A stretch of 64,000 nucleotides of DNA, taken from positions 1 through 64,000 of the forward strand of contig CAYRTS010000003.1 of the NCBI GenBank assembly GCA_964427285.1, written 5' to 3'. Within the stretch, counting starts at the first letter, position 1; the number at the start of each line of letters is the position of its first letter. Origin of the DNA: SPCO01 sp964427285 (lineage in GTDB: Bacteria > Chloroflexota > Limnocylindria > Limnocylindrales > CSP1-4). The translations under genes were made by a program, and so were the position numbers. Shown in pieces: positions 10,596 to 18,586 of the stretch. Under the pieces are notes generated by a model, which did not search any database, was not told the DNA's origin, and saw only the letters and a program-made list of their open reading frames with translations.

Positions 10596-11872
10596 CCCAC
10601 GGTCGGGATCGGGCAGACGAAGGGGCTCGCGCCGAAGGCGGAAGCCGACGTGGCCGGGACGGAAGCCGACGTGGCCGGGACGGACGCCGCCGCGTCCTGC
10701 ACGACGAGCGCAGTCACCATGCCGAACATGCCATCCATCCCCTCGGCGTGGGGGAGGATGTGGCAATGGAAGGCCCAGGCTCCCGGCTCGTCGCACTCGA
10801 TGACGACGTCCCAGCGCTCGCCCGGGTTGACCCCCAGCGTGTCACAGGTGAACGCCGCCGAGCCAAGGGAATAGCCATCCCGAGCGACCACCCGCATGGG
10901 CATCCCGTGGAGGTGCCAAGGGTGCATCATCACCCCCTCGTTCATGAACCGGATCACGATCGTCTCGCCGAGGCGCGCAACGATCGGCGCGGTCGCCGGG
11001 AAGCCGCGGCCGTTGATCGTGAACCCGCCGAGAGCGTCGTTGCTGATCCAGACGATGTCCTGGGTGGCCCCGTACAGCCGGTCGTATCGCTTCGAGACAT
11101 CCTTCGGCTGGACGATGAACGCGCCGAGCAGGCCGCGCCCGACCTGGTCGGTCGCGTTGTGGTGGGAGTGGTACATATGCGACCCGATCGTCCGGGCCGT
11201 GAACTCGTAGGTGAACGACTCGCCCGGCTTGATCGGCTCCTGGGTGACGTGCGGGACGCCGTCCATCGCGTTGGGCAGGCGTTGCCCGTGAAAGTGAACC
11301 CCCGTCGACTCGTCGAGGTTGTTCTTGAAGATCGCCCGGACCGTGTCGCCTTCGACGACGGTCAGTCGGGGACCTGGCCAGGTGCCGTTGTAACCGAGCG
11401 CGGCGAGCGGGTCCTTCTGCGCGTCGATCTTGTGCTCGATCTTGTCGATCGTCAGTTCGAATACGTTTGTGTCGCCGTCGAGGGTCGGCTCGAGTGGCTG
11501 GTTGCCCTGAGGCAGGCTCGCAGCCTCGCCGTCCAGGAATCGCTTGACGACGGCGAGCGCAGCCGCGTCGTGATCGACCGGCGCGGCCGAAGTCGAGGGA
11601 GCCGGCGAGTGATCCATCGACGGAGACGCGGAGGCCGTGCCGGAGGAGGTCGCCGGTTTGCCAGAGGCCAGCGTCGGCCCATACGTCCACAACGGGGCGC
11701 CGGCCGCCGGCGCACAGGCGGCGACACCGACGGCCACGAGACCGCCTCCGGCGATGGCGGCGGTCCGCAGGAAGCCGCGGCGCGATAGGGGGGACAGTGC
11801 GGGCGGCGGGTCCGCCGGCGGACTTGGTTGGGTGGTTTCCGGGTGAGTGCTGGACGAGGAGGTTGTATCCAT
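10592..11872 (-). CDS. Tat-exported two-domain multicopper oxidase
   Basis: 426 residues. Twin-arginine signal RRGFLRTAAIAGGG at 31-44, with VAAC (C53) suggesting lipidation. Two cupredoxin domains (about 135-255 and 270-400) rather than the three of CueO or laccase. Copper ligands are complete: HFHG 193-195, HSHH 235-238, HPWHLHG 317-322 and HCHILPHAEGM 369-379, giving type 1 ligands H317, C370, H375, M379 and the trinuclear His set. It likely oxidises Cu(I), Fe(II), Mn(II) or phenolics outside the membrane. The C-terminus carries a doubled VPATSAS, encoded by a 21-bp direct repeat at 10640-10681. It starts 121 bp after devR-like and overlaps the Usp gene. Confidence 0.92.
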   Translation of the reverse strand: MDTTSSSSTHPETTQPSPPADPPPALSPLSRRGFLRTAAIAGGGLVAVGVAACAPAAGAPLWTYGPTLASGKPATSSGTASASPSMDHSPAPSTSAAPVDHDAAALAVVKRFLDGEAASLPQGNQPLEPTLDGDTNVFELTIDKIEHKIDAQKDPLAALGYNGTWPGPRLTVVEGDTVRAIFKNNLDESTGVHFHGQRLPNAMDGVPHVTQEPIKPGESFTYEFTARTIGSHMYHSHHNATDQVGRGLLGAFIVQPKDVSKRYDRLYGATQDIVWISNDALGGFTINGRGFPATAPIVARLGETIVIRFMNEGVMMHPWHLHGMPMRVVARDGYSLGSAAFTCDTLGVNPGERWDVVIECDEPGAWAFHCHILPHAEGMDGMFGMVTALVVQDAAASVPATSASVPATSASAFGASPFVCPIPTVG

Positions 11873-11993
11873 GCGCCGCAGTGTCTCCACGCCGGCATGC
11901 CTGGCAACGTGCCGTCCGGCCCCTTCCAGATGAGCCAGGTGTCGCTCGCTACGGTGGGACCATGACGTACGCTCCGGCGATGGGCCTCCCGGC

Positions 11994-12680
11994 TTAGGTG
12001 CCGCTGTCCGTCCCGGTCGAGCGGATGCGAGCCATATAGGCGGCCGCCTGTGCCCGACGCTCGAGGTTGAGCTTGGAGAGGATCGAGCTGACATAGTTCT
12101 TGACCGTCTTGTCGGACAGGAACACCTGCGCGGCGATCTCCTTGTTCGTCTTGCCCTCCGCGACCAGCAGGAGGATCTTCTGCTCCTGGGACGTCAACTG
12201 GGCAAGGGCATCCGGCTGATCGGCCGTCGCGATCCGACGGATCCGGTCAAGGACGCGACCCGTCACCGCCGGGTCGAGCAGCGATTCTCCTCGGCCGACG
12301 GCCTGTAGGGCGGCCACAAGGTCGCGCGCGCGAACCTGCTTGAGGAGATAGCCGCTGGCGCCGGCGATGATCGCCGACAGCACCGCGTCCTCGTCCGGGT
12401 AGCTCGTCAGCATGACGACACGAGTGTCGGGCATCTCCGCCCGTATCTCGCGGCACGCCTCGATGCCGGAGCCATCCGGCAGGCGCACGTCCATGACGAC
12501 GAGGTCCGGTCGGAACTTGCGCGCCGCCTCGACTGCGTCGGCCACGGTGCCAGCCTCAGCCACGACCTGGAACTCCTCTCGGCGACCGAGGAGGGCCGAC
12601 AGGCCCTGGCGCACGACCTCGTGGTCATCGACCAGCAGGAGCGTGAGCGGTCGAGTCGGGGTCTGCCCAGCGTCAGACAC
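11994..12680 (-). CDS. NarL/DevR-type response regulator
   Basis: 228 residues. Receiver domain at about 12-130 with acidic pocket VDDH, phospho-acceptor D64 (VVMDVRLPDGSG) and Lys in YLLKQVRARD. LuxR-type helix-turn-helix at about 155-215 (LTSQEQKILLLVAEGKTNKE, FLSDKTVKNYVSSIL). Strongly DevR/DosR-like, including the SDKTVKNYVSSILSKL helix. It lies 9 bp after the GAF histidine kinase and is surely its partner. Targets probably include the neighbouring stress and copper genes. Confidence 0.93.
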   Translation of the reverse strand: MSDAGQTPTRPLTLLLVDDHEVVRQGLSALLGRREEFQVVAEAGTVADAVEAARKFRPDLVVMDVRLPDGSGIEACREIRAEMPDTRVVMLTSYPDEDAVLSAIIAGASGYLLKQVRARDLVAALQAVGRGESLLDPAVTGRVLDRIRRIATADQPDALAQLTSQEQKILLLVAEGKTNKEIAAQVFLSDKTVKNYVSSILSKLNLERRAQAAAYMARIRSTGTDSGT

Positions 12681-12689
12681 TGGTGCGCC

Positions 12690-13853
12690 TCATCCGGTCC
12701 GATCCGGGACACGAACGATCACCTGGGTACCCGCGCCGGGCCGGCTGACGATGGTGACCGTGCCACCGATCTGGGCGGCACGTTCGCGGGTATTCGCCAG
12801 GCCCCGGTGACCGAGCGCCACGACGGCTGTCGGATCGAACCCGATGCCGTTGTCTTCGATGGTCAGTTCGATGGTCGTCCCGTCCGCCGGTGTCCGCAGT
12901 TCCAGCGTTGCACGACCTGCGTGGGAGTGCCGTGCGATGTTGCTGAGCGACTCGGCGACGATGGCCAGCAGGTGACCGGTGACTCCGGCCGGTGGCTCGG
13001 CTACGGTGTCCGGGAGGCGCAGATTCAGATCCACGATCATGTGGTGGCGGTACTCCTCGGCAAGTGCTGCCAGGCCGACCAAGAGCGATGCTCCCTCCAG
13101 CAGCTCGGGCCGTAGCCCGAAGATGAAGTTGCGAATGTCCTTGATGGACAGGTGGATCGAGTCGATCGCCCGTTCGACTCGGGTCGCCGCCTCGGCAGGC
13201 TGTTCGACCATGAGTTCCGTGACATCCTCGAGCGATAGCCCGACGGCGTAGAGGTTCTGGATGACGCCGTCGTGCAGATCCTTCGAGATGCGTTCTCGTT
13301 CGTCGACCACTGCCAATCGTTGGAGGCGTTCGTGGAGCCGCGCATTCTCCATGGCGATCCCGGCGTGCAGCGCGAACGTCTCGACGAGCGATTGATCCTC
13401 TTCGGTGAACTCCCTCGCGTCGACCTTGTTGGTGAGGTAGAGGCGTCCAAGCGAGAGTCCCTTGATCGTGATCGGCACACCAAGGAAGCTCCTCATCGGC
13501 GGGTGATTCGGTGGGAACCCGTAGCGACGGGGATCGACATTCAGGTCACAGATTCGAAACGAGCGATTCTCGCGAATGATCAGACCGAGCAGGCCACGCC
13601 CCTCGGGCAAGGCGCCGATGCGCTGTCGCGTCTCGGCGTCCATCCCGCTGGTGATGAAACGTTCGATCCGCCCTGCTGCATCGACGATCCCTACGGCGGC
13701 GTACTGGGCGTTGACCAGGGGCCGGACACCGTCGACGATCACCTGTAGCGCATCGTCGACCGAGGTCAGGCTGGCGATCCCTCGAACGGCGGCATCGAGG
13801 GCGGCGTGAACGTCCCCCAAGCCTCGCGGCACGCCGACGTTCCGATCGAGCAT
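12690..13853 (-). CDS. GAF-domain sensor histidine kinase (DevS/DosT-like)
   Basis: 387 residues. One GAF domain (about 18-172; LNVDPRRYGFPPNHPPMRSF and LGVPITIKG are typical of DevS-type GAF domains). Then HisKA_3 dimerisation with phospho-acceptor H194 in ISKDLHDGVIQNLYAVGL and an ATPase domain ending NGIGFDPTAVVALGHRGLAN. Mycobacterial DevS has two GAF domains with heme in the first; only one is seen here, so oxygen sensing by heme is not assured. No membrane span. The ATG at 13853 is chosen because the in-frame upstream part crosses a hairpin terminator. Confidence 0.92.
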   Translation of the reverse strand: MLDRNVGVPRGLGDVHAALDAAVRGIASLTSVDDALQVIVDGVRPLVNAQYAAVGIVDAAGRIERFITSGMDAETRQRIGALPEGRGLLGLIIRENRSFRICDLNVDPRRYGFPPNHPPMRSFLGVPITIKGLSLGRLYLTNKVDAREFTEEDQSLVETFALHAGIAMENARLHERLQRLAVVDERERISKDLHDGVIQNLYAVGLSLEDVTELMVEQPAEAATRVERAIDSIHLSIKDIRNFIFGLRPELLEGASLLVGLAALAEEYRHHMIVDLNLRLPDTVAEPPAGVTGHLLAIVAESLSNIARHSHAGRATLELRTPADGTTIELTIEDNGIGFDPTAVVALGHRGLANTRERAAQIGGTVTIVSRPGAGTQVIVRVPDRTG

Positions 13854-13870
13854 CCGGGGGAGGATAGCAA

Positions 13871-13898
13871 ACGGTGAGGGCCCGAAGGCCCTCACCGT
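13871..13898. terminator. Perfect 12-bp stem-loop, probable terminator
   Basis: ACGGTGAGGGCC, loop CGAA, then GGCCCTCACCGT: a perfect 12-bp GC-rich stem with a tetraloop, located between the end of the membrane protein gene (13937) and the histidine kinase start (13853). On the minus strand only a short TTT follows, so it may be a weak intrinsic terminator or processing site that separates the two genes. Confidence 0.7.
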
Positions 13899-13936
13899 TC
13901 CGTGATCGAGGTTCCGGGTCGGAGACCCGTGCCGCT

Positions 13937-14632
13937 TCAGCCCTGGGCCACAATGGTCGCCGGACGGAGGGCCGGGACCCTGACCTTCTCGGTCTCGGGC
14001 CGTGTCGCCCACACCAGGCCGACGCCCGTGATGATGAACAGGGCGCCGATGCCGGCGAGGATCCCGGCCATACCGAGCCCGATCGTGAGGGCGGAGGCGG
14101 TCACGCTGCCCACGCCGAGTTCAGCGATCAGGGCGTGGGCCGTGCTGGTCCAGATCGCCGCGCGTGCCGGACCCTCGATCGGGTGCGCCCGGTTGAAACC
14201 GGTCCAGTAGCGGCCGTCGTTCTGGAACTCGTACGTGCCGGCTGCGAATGTCTCACCGTTGTACTCGACTGGCTCGTCGAGCACGACCGTCGTCGTGGCG
14301 TTCAGGGTGTGGTAGGCGATCGTCGCCATCTGGAACATGTACTCGCTGGTGGTGTTGACCAGCGGATCGTTCGGGTTCAGCTCCGCGGAGTCGACCGTGT
14401 AGCCCCAGTCGGTGACGAGGAGGGCCATGATCGCCTGAGCGCCTTCGACCTCGCCCCGATCGATGAGCTGTCCGGCTTCGTTGTAGGCGAGCGTGACATC
14501 CTGCGCGACGCTGAATGCCTGGAGCGCCTGGGCTCCCTGGTTCGTCTTGTACAGCGCGTATCCACTGCCCGCGACGAACGCGAGCCCGAAGACTGCGAGC
14601 GCGACGCCGAGGATCTTCAATCGACCGTTCAT
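13937..14632 (-). CDS. Two-span membrane protein of unknown function
   Basis: 231 residues. TM1 at about 7-28 (ILGVALAVFGLAFVAGSGYA) and TM2 at about 185-212 (LGMAGILAGIGALFIITGVG). The ~155-residue loop between them (NPNDPLVNTTSEYMFQMATI, YNGETFAAGTYEFQNDGRYW) would be outside the membrane. The ATG at 14632 is preferred over 14641 because AGGAAAGGA lies 8 bases upstream. I do not recognise a named family. Its position directly upstream of the DevRS-like pair suggests that it is an input, or a target, of that system. Confidence 0.8.
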   Translation of the reverse strand: MNGRLKILGVALAVFGLAFVAGSGYALYKTNQGAQALQAFSVAQDVTLAYNEAGQLIDRGEVEGAQAIMALLVTDWGYTVDSAELNPNDPLVNTTSEYMFQMATIAYHTLNATTTVVLDEPVEYNGETFAAGTYEFQNDGRYWTGFNRAHPIEGPARAAIWTSTAHALIAELGVGSVTASALTIGLGMAGILAGIGALFIITGVGLVWATRPETEKVRVPALRPATIVAQG

Positions 14633-14641
14633 GATGTTCAT

Positions 14642-15189
14642 CCTTTCCTGACTCCTGCCTTCTCGTTGCTGACTGACCCCAGCATCGGCGACGCATGGGG
14701 TCGGGGAGAAGGGCCAAGCCGACCCATTTGCAGGCGAATGGCCCCTCACGTGGGGGCCGAATGACACCGGTGACGCCATCCATCCGACGAATTCGCCAGC
14801 CTCTACCACTGGCGTGAGTTCGGGCCATTGGGCGGCCCGCATCGGGCGCTTCGGCTCTATGGCTACAGGCTCGGGAGCGCTTGGGTGATCGGACACGCGG
14901 ACCCGCGCCCCAGATCGGAGGAAAACGCCACAGTCCAAGGTGATGTGAATCCTGCAGGACGACACCGAGCGTATCCAGGCCAGGATCCGGCTGGTAGAAA
15001 CGGTTGAAAAGCGCGCGACCATCGGCGCCGGCGCCGATCCCCGTAGGGGCGAGGTTCGCGTAGGCCCAGAAGAACGAACTCAGCATGGCGGCGAGCGGGG
15101 TCGCGACCGCCGCGCGGCGCCGCGATCAGTGCCAGCCGAAAGCGCCCGGCAGCCGATCTGGCGATCGCCGGACGCCAACGTGAACATTG
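14642..15189. other. 548-bp stretch without a supported gene; contains a GGCCCC/GGGGCC inverted repeat
   Basis: Upstream region of the membrane protein gene. At 14740-14758 GGCCCC and GGGGCC flank TCACGTG, a candidate regulator site or hairpin. On the minus strand near 15040-15090 a short peptide-like stretch (MLSSFFWAYANLAPTGIGAG) could be the decayed end of a membrane protein, but no start, domain or continuation supports a gene. Confidence 0.4.
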
Positions 15190-15591
15190 TCAGCGGGCGA
15201 CGACGACCGTAGCGCTGGCGTGGGTGGCGACGTGCTCCGACACGCTGCCCTGGAGGATCCGGTCGATCATGCCGAGGCGGCGCGCGCCAACGATGACCGT
15301 GTCATAGCCGCCTTGCTCGGCGACCTGCTCGATCATCTTCGCCGGATCGCCCACGGGCTCGATCAGCTCCGCCTCCAGACCGTCCGCCCGGAGCAATTCC
15401 TGCGCCTCGATGAGCTCGTTCGCGTGGACCTTGCGATCGTCCCAGGGATCGATCGGAAAGCGATCGGGTCGGCTGGGGACGACGCTGACGACGCCCAACC
15501 GAGCGCCGAAGGCCTTGCTCAGCGTGGCGGCTGCCGCCAGTGCGCGCTTCGATGGCTCGGTGCCGTCGTAAGCGACGAGAATCTTCTCCAT
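15190..15591 (-). CDS. Universal stress protein (UspA family), short form
   Basis: 133 residues, a single Usp domain: MEKILVAYDGTEPSKRALAA at the start and VGARRLGMIDRILQGSVSEH near the end. The last motif differs from the ATP-binding GxxGxxxGS(S/T) form: it has GARRLGMIDRILQGSVS, so nucleotide binding is plausible but not assured. AAGGAG lies about 8 bases before the ATG. A second Usp gene is at 10053-10595; the two are divergent in sequence. The gene lies beside a copA fragment, repeating the Usp-copA association seen near 9.6-10.6 kb. Confidence 0.9.
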   Translation of the reverse strand: MEKILVAYDGTEPSKRALAAAATLSKAFGARLGVVSVVPSRPDRFPIDPWDDRKVHANELIEAQELLRADGLEAELIEPVGDPAKMIEQVAEQGGYDTVIVGARRLGMIDRILQGSVSEHVATHASATVVVAR

Positions 15592-15712
15592 TTTGTCGGA
15601 CTCCTTTCGCGGGGAGTCGATGTCAGTTCTCGGCTCCTGAGACTAGGTTCGCCGCCCGATAGGAGCCGGACACCGGCCATCGGTCACGAAACGGGAGTGC
15701 CGAAGGGCGTGT

Positions 15713-15937
15713 CCTCGCCCACGGATCAGGATCCCCGATTCCGCACCCCTACCGGTCCCGACGAGGATCGCCGTCGGGGTGGCCAGACCCATCGCGCACG
15801 GGCAGGCGATGATGACCACGCCAATAAACGCGGTGAGCGCGAGGGTGACCCGTGGTTCCGGCCCGAGCGTGAACCAGGCCACGAAAGCAACGGTCGCCAG
15901 GGCCGCCAAGGCTGGAAGGGCGCGAGCGGCCTTCCAG
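15713..15937 (-). pseudogene. Internal fragment of a copper ATPase gene (copA remnant)
   Basis: 15713-15900 matches the CPC region of the intact copA at 8290-8477 almost base for base, and encodes LATVAFVAWFTLGPEPRVTL and IIACPCAMGLATPTAILVG. The next block, gcgagcggccttccag at 15922-15937, matches copA 9084-9099, so about 585 bp (195 codons) of the intervening sequence are missing, without a frame change. No phosphorylation or nucleotide domain is left and no start is evident. It is a decayed duplicate, bounded on one side by the Usp gene and on the other by the cyclase. Confidence 0.85.
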
Positions 15938-15984
15938 CGGACTTTGGCATTGCATGTGCGCCACGACGACGTACCATCCGAGCG

Positions 15985-16782
15985 GTGACGCAGGAAGACC
16001 CGGCGACTGCGATGTGGCGGGCGCTCCTGACCGGTGAGGACCCGTCGCTCCTCAAGGTCCGTCGGCTTTGGAAGCGAGTGCCCGCGGCGCCCCGCTGCAA
16101 GGTGTGCGCCTCGCCCCTTCACGGGTTCGGGGGCGCAGTCGCACGCATGTTCTGGCACGGACCGATGCGCGACAACCCCCTGCTGTGCAAAGCCTGCTTC
16201 GGACAGCTCGCCAAGTTCCCGGGCGGCGCCGAGATCGAAATCAGCGTGGTGTTCGCCGACGTACGCGGCTCGACCGGCCTGGCCGAGCGGATATCCACTG
16301 CACGGTATCGCGCGCTTCTCCAGGACTACTACCGCGTCACGGCGATCGCCGTCGATGCGAACGGCGGCATCGTCGACAAGTTTCTGGGCGACGGCGTCAT
16401 GGCCCTGTTCATCCCGGTCATCACCGGCGAAAACCATGCCTATCGAGCAATCGAGGCCGGCATGGCGATCCTCACATCTATCGACCGGAGCGGCCTGGTC
16501 GACAAGGGCCTCATGGTCGGAGCCGGCGTCCATACGGGCGAAGCCTTTGTCGGGGCCATTGGCAGCGACGAGAAGATCGATTTCACCGCACTTGGCGACA
16601 ACGTGAACATCGCGGCGCGCCTGGGCGCGCTGGCCGGCCCTGGCGAACTGCTCGTCAGTCGCGTGACGTGGGATCGCGCCGGCCTCGGCGTCCCGCCGGA
16701 GGAGCGCGAGGTCGAGATCGCGGGGCGGACGGGAAACCTCGCGGTGGTCCCACTCGGTCGCTCTGGGGTCACCGTGGCCTGA
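15985..16782 (+). CDS. Class III adenylate/guanylate cyclase with N-terminal zinc ribbon
   Basis: 265 residues from GTG 15985; an ATG at 16012 (MWRALLTGEDPSLL) is also possible. A CxxC pair (CKVCASPL) and a second (CKACFGQL) about 35 residues on form a probable zinc ribbon. The catalytic domain follows (about 85-240): VVFADVRGSTGLAER with the metal-binding Asp, FLGDGVMALF with the second Asp, and GVHTGEAFVGAIG, DFTALGDNVNIAARL. It makes a cyclic nucleotide, probably cAMP, in the cytoplasm. A cyclic-nucleotide-binding kinase is encoded 4 kb away, though no direct link is shown. Confidence 0.88.
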   Translation: MTQEDPATAMWRALLTGEDPSLLKVRRLWKRVPAAPRCKVCASPLHGFGGAVARMFWHGPMRDNPLLCKACFGQLAKFPGGAEIEISVVFADVRGSTGLAERISTARYRALLQDYYRVTAIAVDANGGIVDKFLGDGVMALFIPVITGENHAYRAIEAGMAILTSIDRSGLVDKGLMVGAGVHTGEAFVGAIGSDEKIDFTALGDNVNIAARLGALAGPGELLVSRVTWDRAGLGVPPEEREVEIAGRTGNLAVVPLGRSGVTVA

Positions 16783-16846
16783 GCCGGGCAACAAGGCGTG
16801 CGAGCCTGGATCCATCCTGCTGCTGCCGGGAAGCCTGAGGTCGGGG

Positions 16847-17248
16847 TTATCGCGGCGGCGGCAACCGGATCGCGCAGCGTGGTCCGTGAGCGCGCTGGAC
16901 ACGTTCATCGAGCGTGACGAGCGGAGCGTCCAGCGCCTCGGCAAGCGCGACATACCAGGCGTCGTAGGCCGTCAGGTTGTTGCGCAGCTCCCAGACTCGT
17001 CCGGCCTGCGGCTCGTACGGGAAGAACTCCACGCGCAGCTGGAGAAGATCCTCGTGAGCCAGGGCAGCTTCGTCGGCCGACAGGTCACCGGCGAGCACGG
17101 CACGACGAAGCACGTTCGCCACTTCGACCGGCATAAGATGCGGGGCGGCGAGTTGGTCTCGTGCGATCTCCGCGGCTGCCCATCGGCCGTCCGCCCCGTC
17201 GTCCACCAGGGCGGCGACAACCGCGCTGGCATCGACCACGAGGGTCAA
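16847..17248 (-). CDS. PIN-domain toxin (VapC/FitB-like)
   Basis: 133 residues. PIN fold acidic residues: VVDASAVVAALVDD near the start, the Glu in MPVEVANVLRR, TAYDAWYVALAEALD, and a final Asp in LVTLDERVQ. Such toxins are magnesium-dependent ribonucleases. The TTG start at 17248 overlaps the TGA of the antitoxin gene by 4 bp (TTGA), typical of translational coupling. It pairs with the ribbon-helix-helix antitoxin upstream. Confidence 0.88.
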   Translation of the reverse strand: MTLVVDASAVVAALVDDGADGRWAAAEIARDQLAAPHLMPVEVANVLRRAVLAGDLSADEAALAHEDLLQLRVEFFPYEPQAGRVWELRNNLTAYDAWYVALAEALDAPLVTLDERVQRAHGPRCAIRLPPPR

Positions 17249-17478
17249 CGTCGGTCGGCGCCGAGATGATCCAGGATCTTGCTTGCGGACAACGTCGAGC
17301 CCGCCGCGCTGACGCGTGAGCGGGCGCATGCCAGGACCTCTTCGACAGAGGGTTTGCGCGCCAACTCAGTCAACTCCGCCAGCACGTGCGCCTGGAGCGA
17401 TCGGCCGGAGCGGGCCGCGCGGGCAGCGAGTGCGTCACGCACGTCGTCGGGCACATTGCGAATGGTGATCGAGGTCAT
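17245..17478 (-). CDS. FitA-like ribbon-helix-helix antitoxin
   Basis: 77 residues from ATG 17478: MTSITIRNVPDDVRDALAAR, followed by SGRSLQAHVLAELTELARK. This is the FitA-type ribbon-helix-helix domain that binds the operator and neutralises the PIN toxin with its C-terminal tail. GGAGG abuts the ATG directly, an unusually short spacing; an upstream ATG at 17514 is in frame but adds non-homologous residues. First gene of the two-gene toxin-antitoxin unit. Confidence 0.85.
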   Translation of the reverse strand: MTSITIRNVPDDVRDALAARAARSGRSLQAHVLAELTELARKPSVEEVLACARSRVSAAGSTLSASKILDHLGADRR

Positions 17479-17600
17479 CCTCCGTAATCTAACGCCGTTG
17501 CATGCAGAATGCAAGCATGCCGCGCACGCCCGTCAGGCGGACACGGGTCCCGTTGCCCGAGGTCAAGGACGCGGCCTCGCTACAATGGCGCTGCTCTCGA

Positions 17601-17676
17601 GCGGGAGTAGCTCAGTTGGCAGAGCGTCTGCTTCCCAAGCAGAAGGTCGCGAGTTCGAGCCTCGTCTCCCGCTCCA
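17601..17676 (+). tRNA. tRNA-Gly (anticodon CCC)
   Basis: 76 bases including an encoded CCA. Acceptor stem GCGGGAG pairs with CTCCCGC; D-arm gtagctcagttggcagagc; anticodon stem TCTGC/GCAGA with loop TTCCCAA, so the anticodon is CCC (reads GGG, Gly); T-arm gcgagttcgagcctcgt with the expected GTTCGAG. Discriminator base T73. Only tRNA seen in the window. Confidence 0.95.
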
Positions 17677-17713
17677 CTTCCTCGGTTCTGAGCTCAGCAC
17701 ACCAGCTGACCCG

Positions 17714-18250
17714 GTGCCTTTCATCCCGATCCTGACGAGGGCGGGGCTGGTGCCCGCGGGGGAGGAGGCCTCGACGCCGGGCATGGTCGCGTTCCCGATC
17801 GACCACGACGCGCTCGCCGGGCATGCGTCTCCCGGGCTCGAGATCCGCCGGGTGACCGACGCCGCCGGCATCGACGCCCATCGACAGGCCGTGACCGCGG
17901 GGTTTGGCTCAGACCCGGCGGTCGCCCTGGGAAGCGCGTGCCTCGATCTCCTCGACCGGCCCGAGTGCGTCGTCTACGTCGGCTACGCGGACGGTGACCC
18001 GGTCGTCAGCGGGCTGGGCTGGCGGACCGGTCGGACCATTGGGGTCTACAGCATCGCAACGATCGAGTCGGCGCGTCGACGCGGCTATGGGGCGGCGATG
18101 ACGGCGCGGGTCGTGGCCGACGGCCTGGTTGCCGGCTGCGACACCGCGGCGCTCCAGGCGAGCGAGATTGGTCGCCCGATCTATGAGCGCCTTGGCTTCC
18201 GAACTGTCGTCAGATACGCCGGGTACCTCGATCCGGCCCGTGGGGCATGA
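17714..18250 (+). CDS. GNAT-family N-acetyltransferase, possibly truncated at its N-terminus
   Basis: Up to 178 residues. The acetyl-CoA fold is clear in the second half: VVYVGYADGDPVVSGLGWRT, ATIESARRRGYGAAMTARVV (the R/Q-x-x-G-x-G/A loop), ASEIGRPIYERLGFRTVVRY. Three in-frame starts exist: GTG 17714, GTG 17750 and ATG 17783. The peptide before 17783 (RAGLVPAGEEASTPGMVAFP) looks like real protein sequence and runs in frame towards the tRNA, which ends only 37 bp upstream. This suggests that the original N-terminal part was lost at the tRNA. The substrate is unknown. Confidence 0.75.
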   Translation: MPFIPILTRAGLVPAGEEASTPGMVAFPIDHDALAGHASPGLEIRRVTDAAGIDAHRQAVTAGFGSDPAVALGSACLDLLDRPECVVYVGYADGDPVVSGLGWRTGRTIGVYSIATIESARRRGYGAAMTARVVADGLVAGCDTAALQASEIGRPIYERLGFRTVVRYAGYLDPARGA

Positions 18251-18338
18251 CCGCGCGTGCTGCTGGGTGGACGCGCTAGCCGATCCCGGCGATACAAGCG
18301 GGGGCTGCGGCAAACATGCCGTAGTGGGGCGACGATGT

Positions 18339-18355
18339 GGCGTATATGGTACGCC
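18339..18355. promoter_or_regulatory. Inverted repeat before the antitoxin gene (candidate autoregulatory operator)
   Basis: GGCGTA-TATGG-TACGCC, a perfect 6-bp inverted repeat, ends 18 bp before the antitoxin ATG at 18374. Ribbon-helix-helix antitoxins usually repress their own operon through such palindromes. A second partial dyad, GTATA/TATAC, overlaps it. Confidence 0.5.
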
Positions 18356-18373
18356 TAGATGTATACTCCACCA

Positions 18374-18586
18374 ATGAAGCGCCTGCAGATCTACATCGAG
18401 GAGGAGGTGGACGACGTGCTCGCCATCCGGGCTCGACGTGAGCACACGTCCAAGGCCGCCCTCATCCGGGAGGCCGTCCGCCGGTCGATCGGCGAGCCGG
18501 AGGCAACGCTGGACCCGTTCCACGACTGGATCGGCGGCAGTGACGTCGCGTCGGCACCGGTCGACGAGGTCGTCTACGACTCGTGA
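18374..18586 (+). CDS. Ribbon-helix-helix antitoxin (CopG/VapB type)
   Basis: 70 residues from ATG 18374 (MKRLQIYIEEEVDDVLAIRA), with SKAALIREAVRRSIGE as the second helix, a classical CopG-like fold. An in-frame ATG at 18359 would add five residues. The acidic tail (DVASAPVDEVVYDS) would wrap the toxin. It overlaps the toxin start by 4 bp. Confidence 0.85.
   Translation: MKRLQIYIEEEVDDVLAIRARREHTSKAALIREAVRRSIGEPEATLDPFHDWIGGSDVASAPVDEVVYDS

Noticed and set aside
14253..15086. Open frame covering the upstream region of the two-span membrane protein
   Set aside because: Different frame from the real gene over its second half; no ribosome site and no domain.
15190..15591. Frame on the plus strand running from 15187 into the cyclase
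   Set aside because: The part before 15985 is antisense to the universal stress gene and the copA relic; only the cyclase portion is real.
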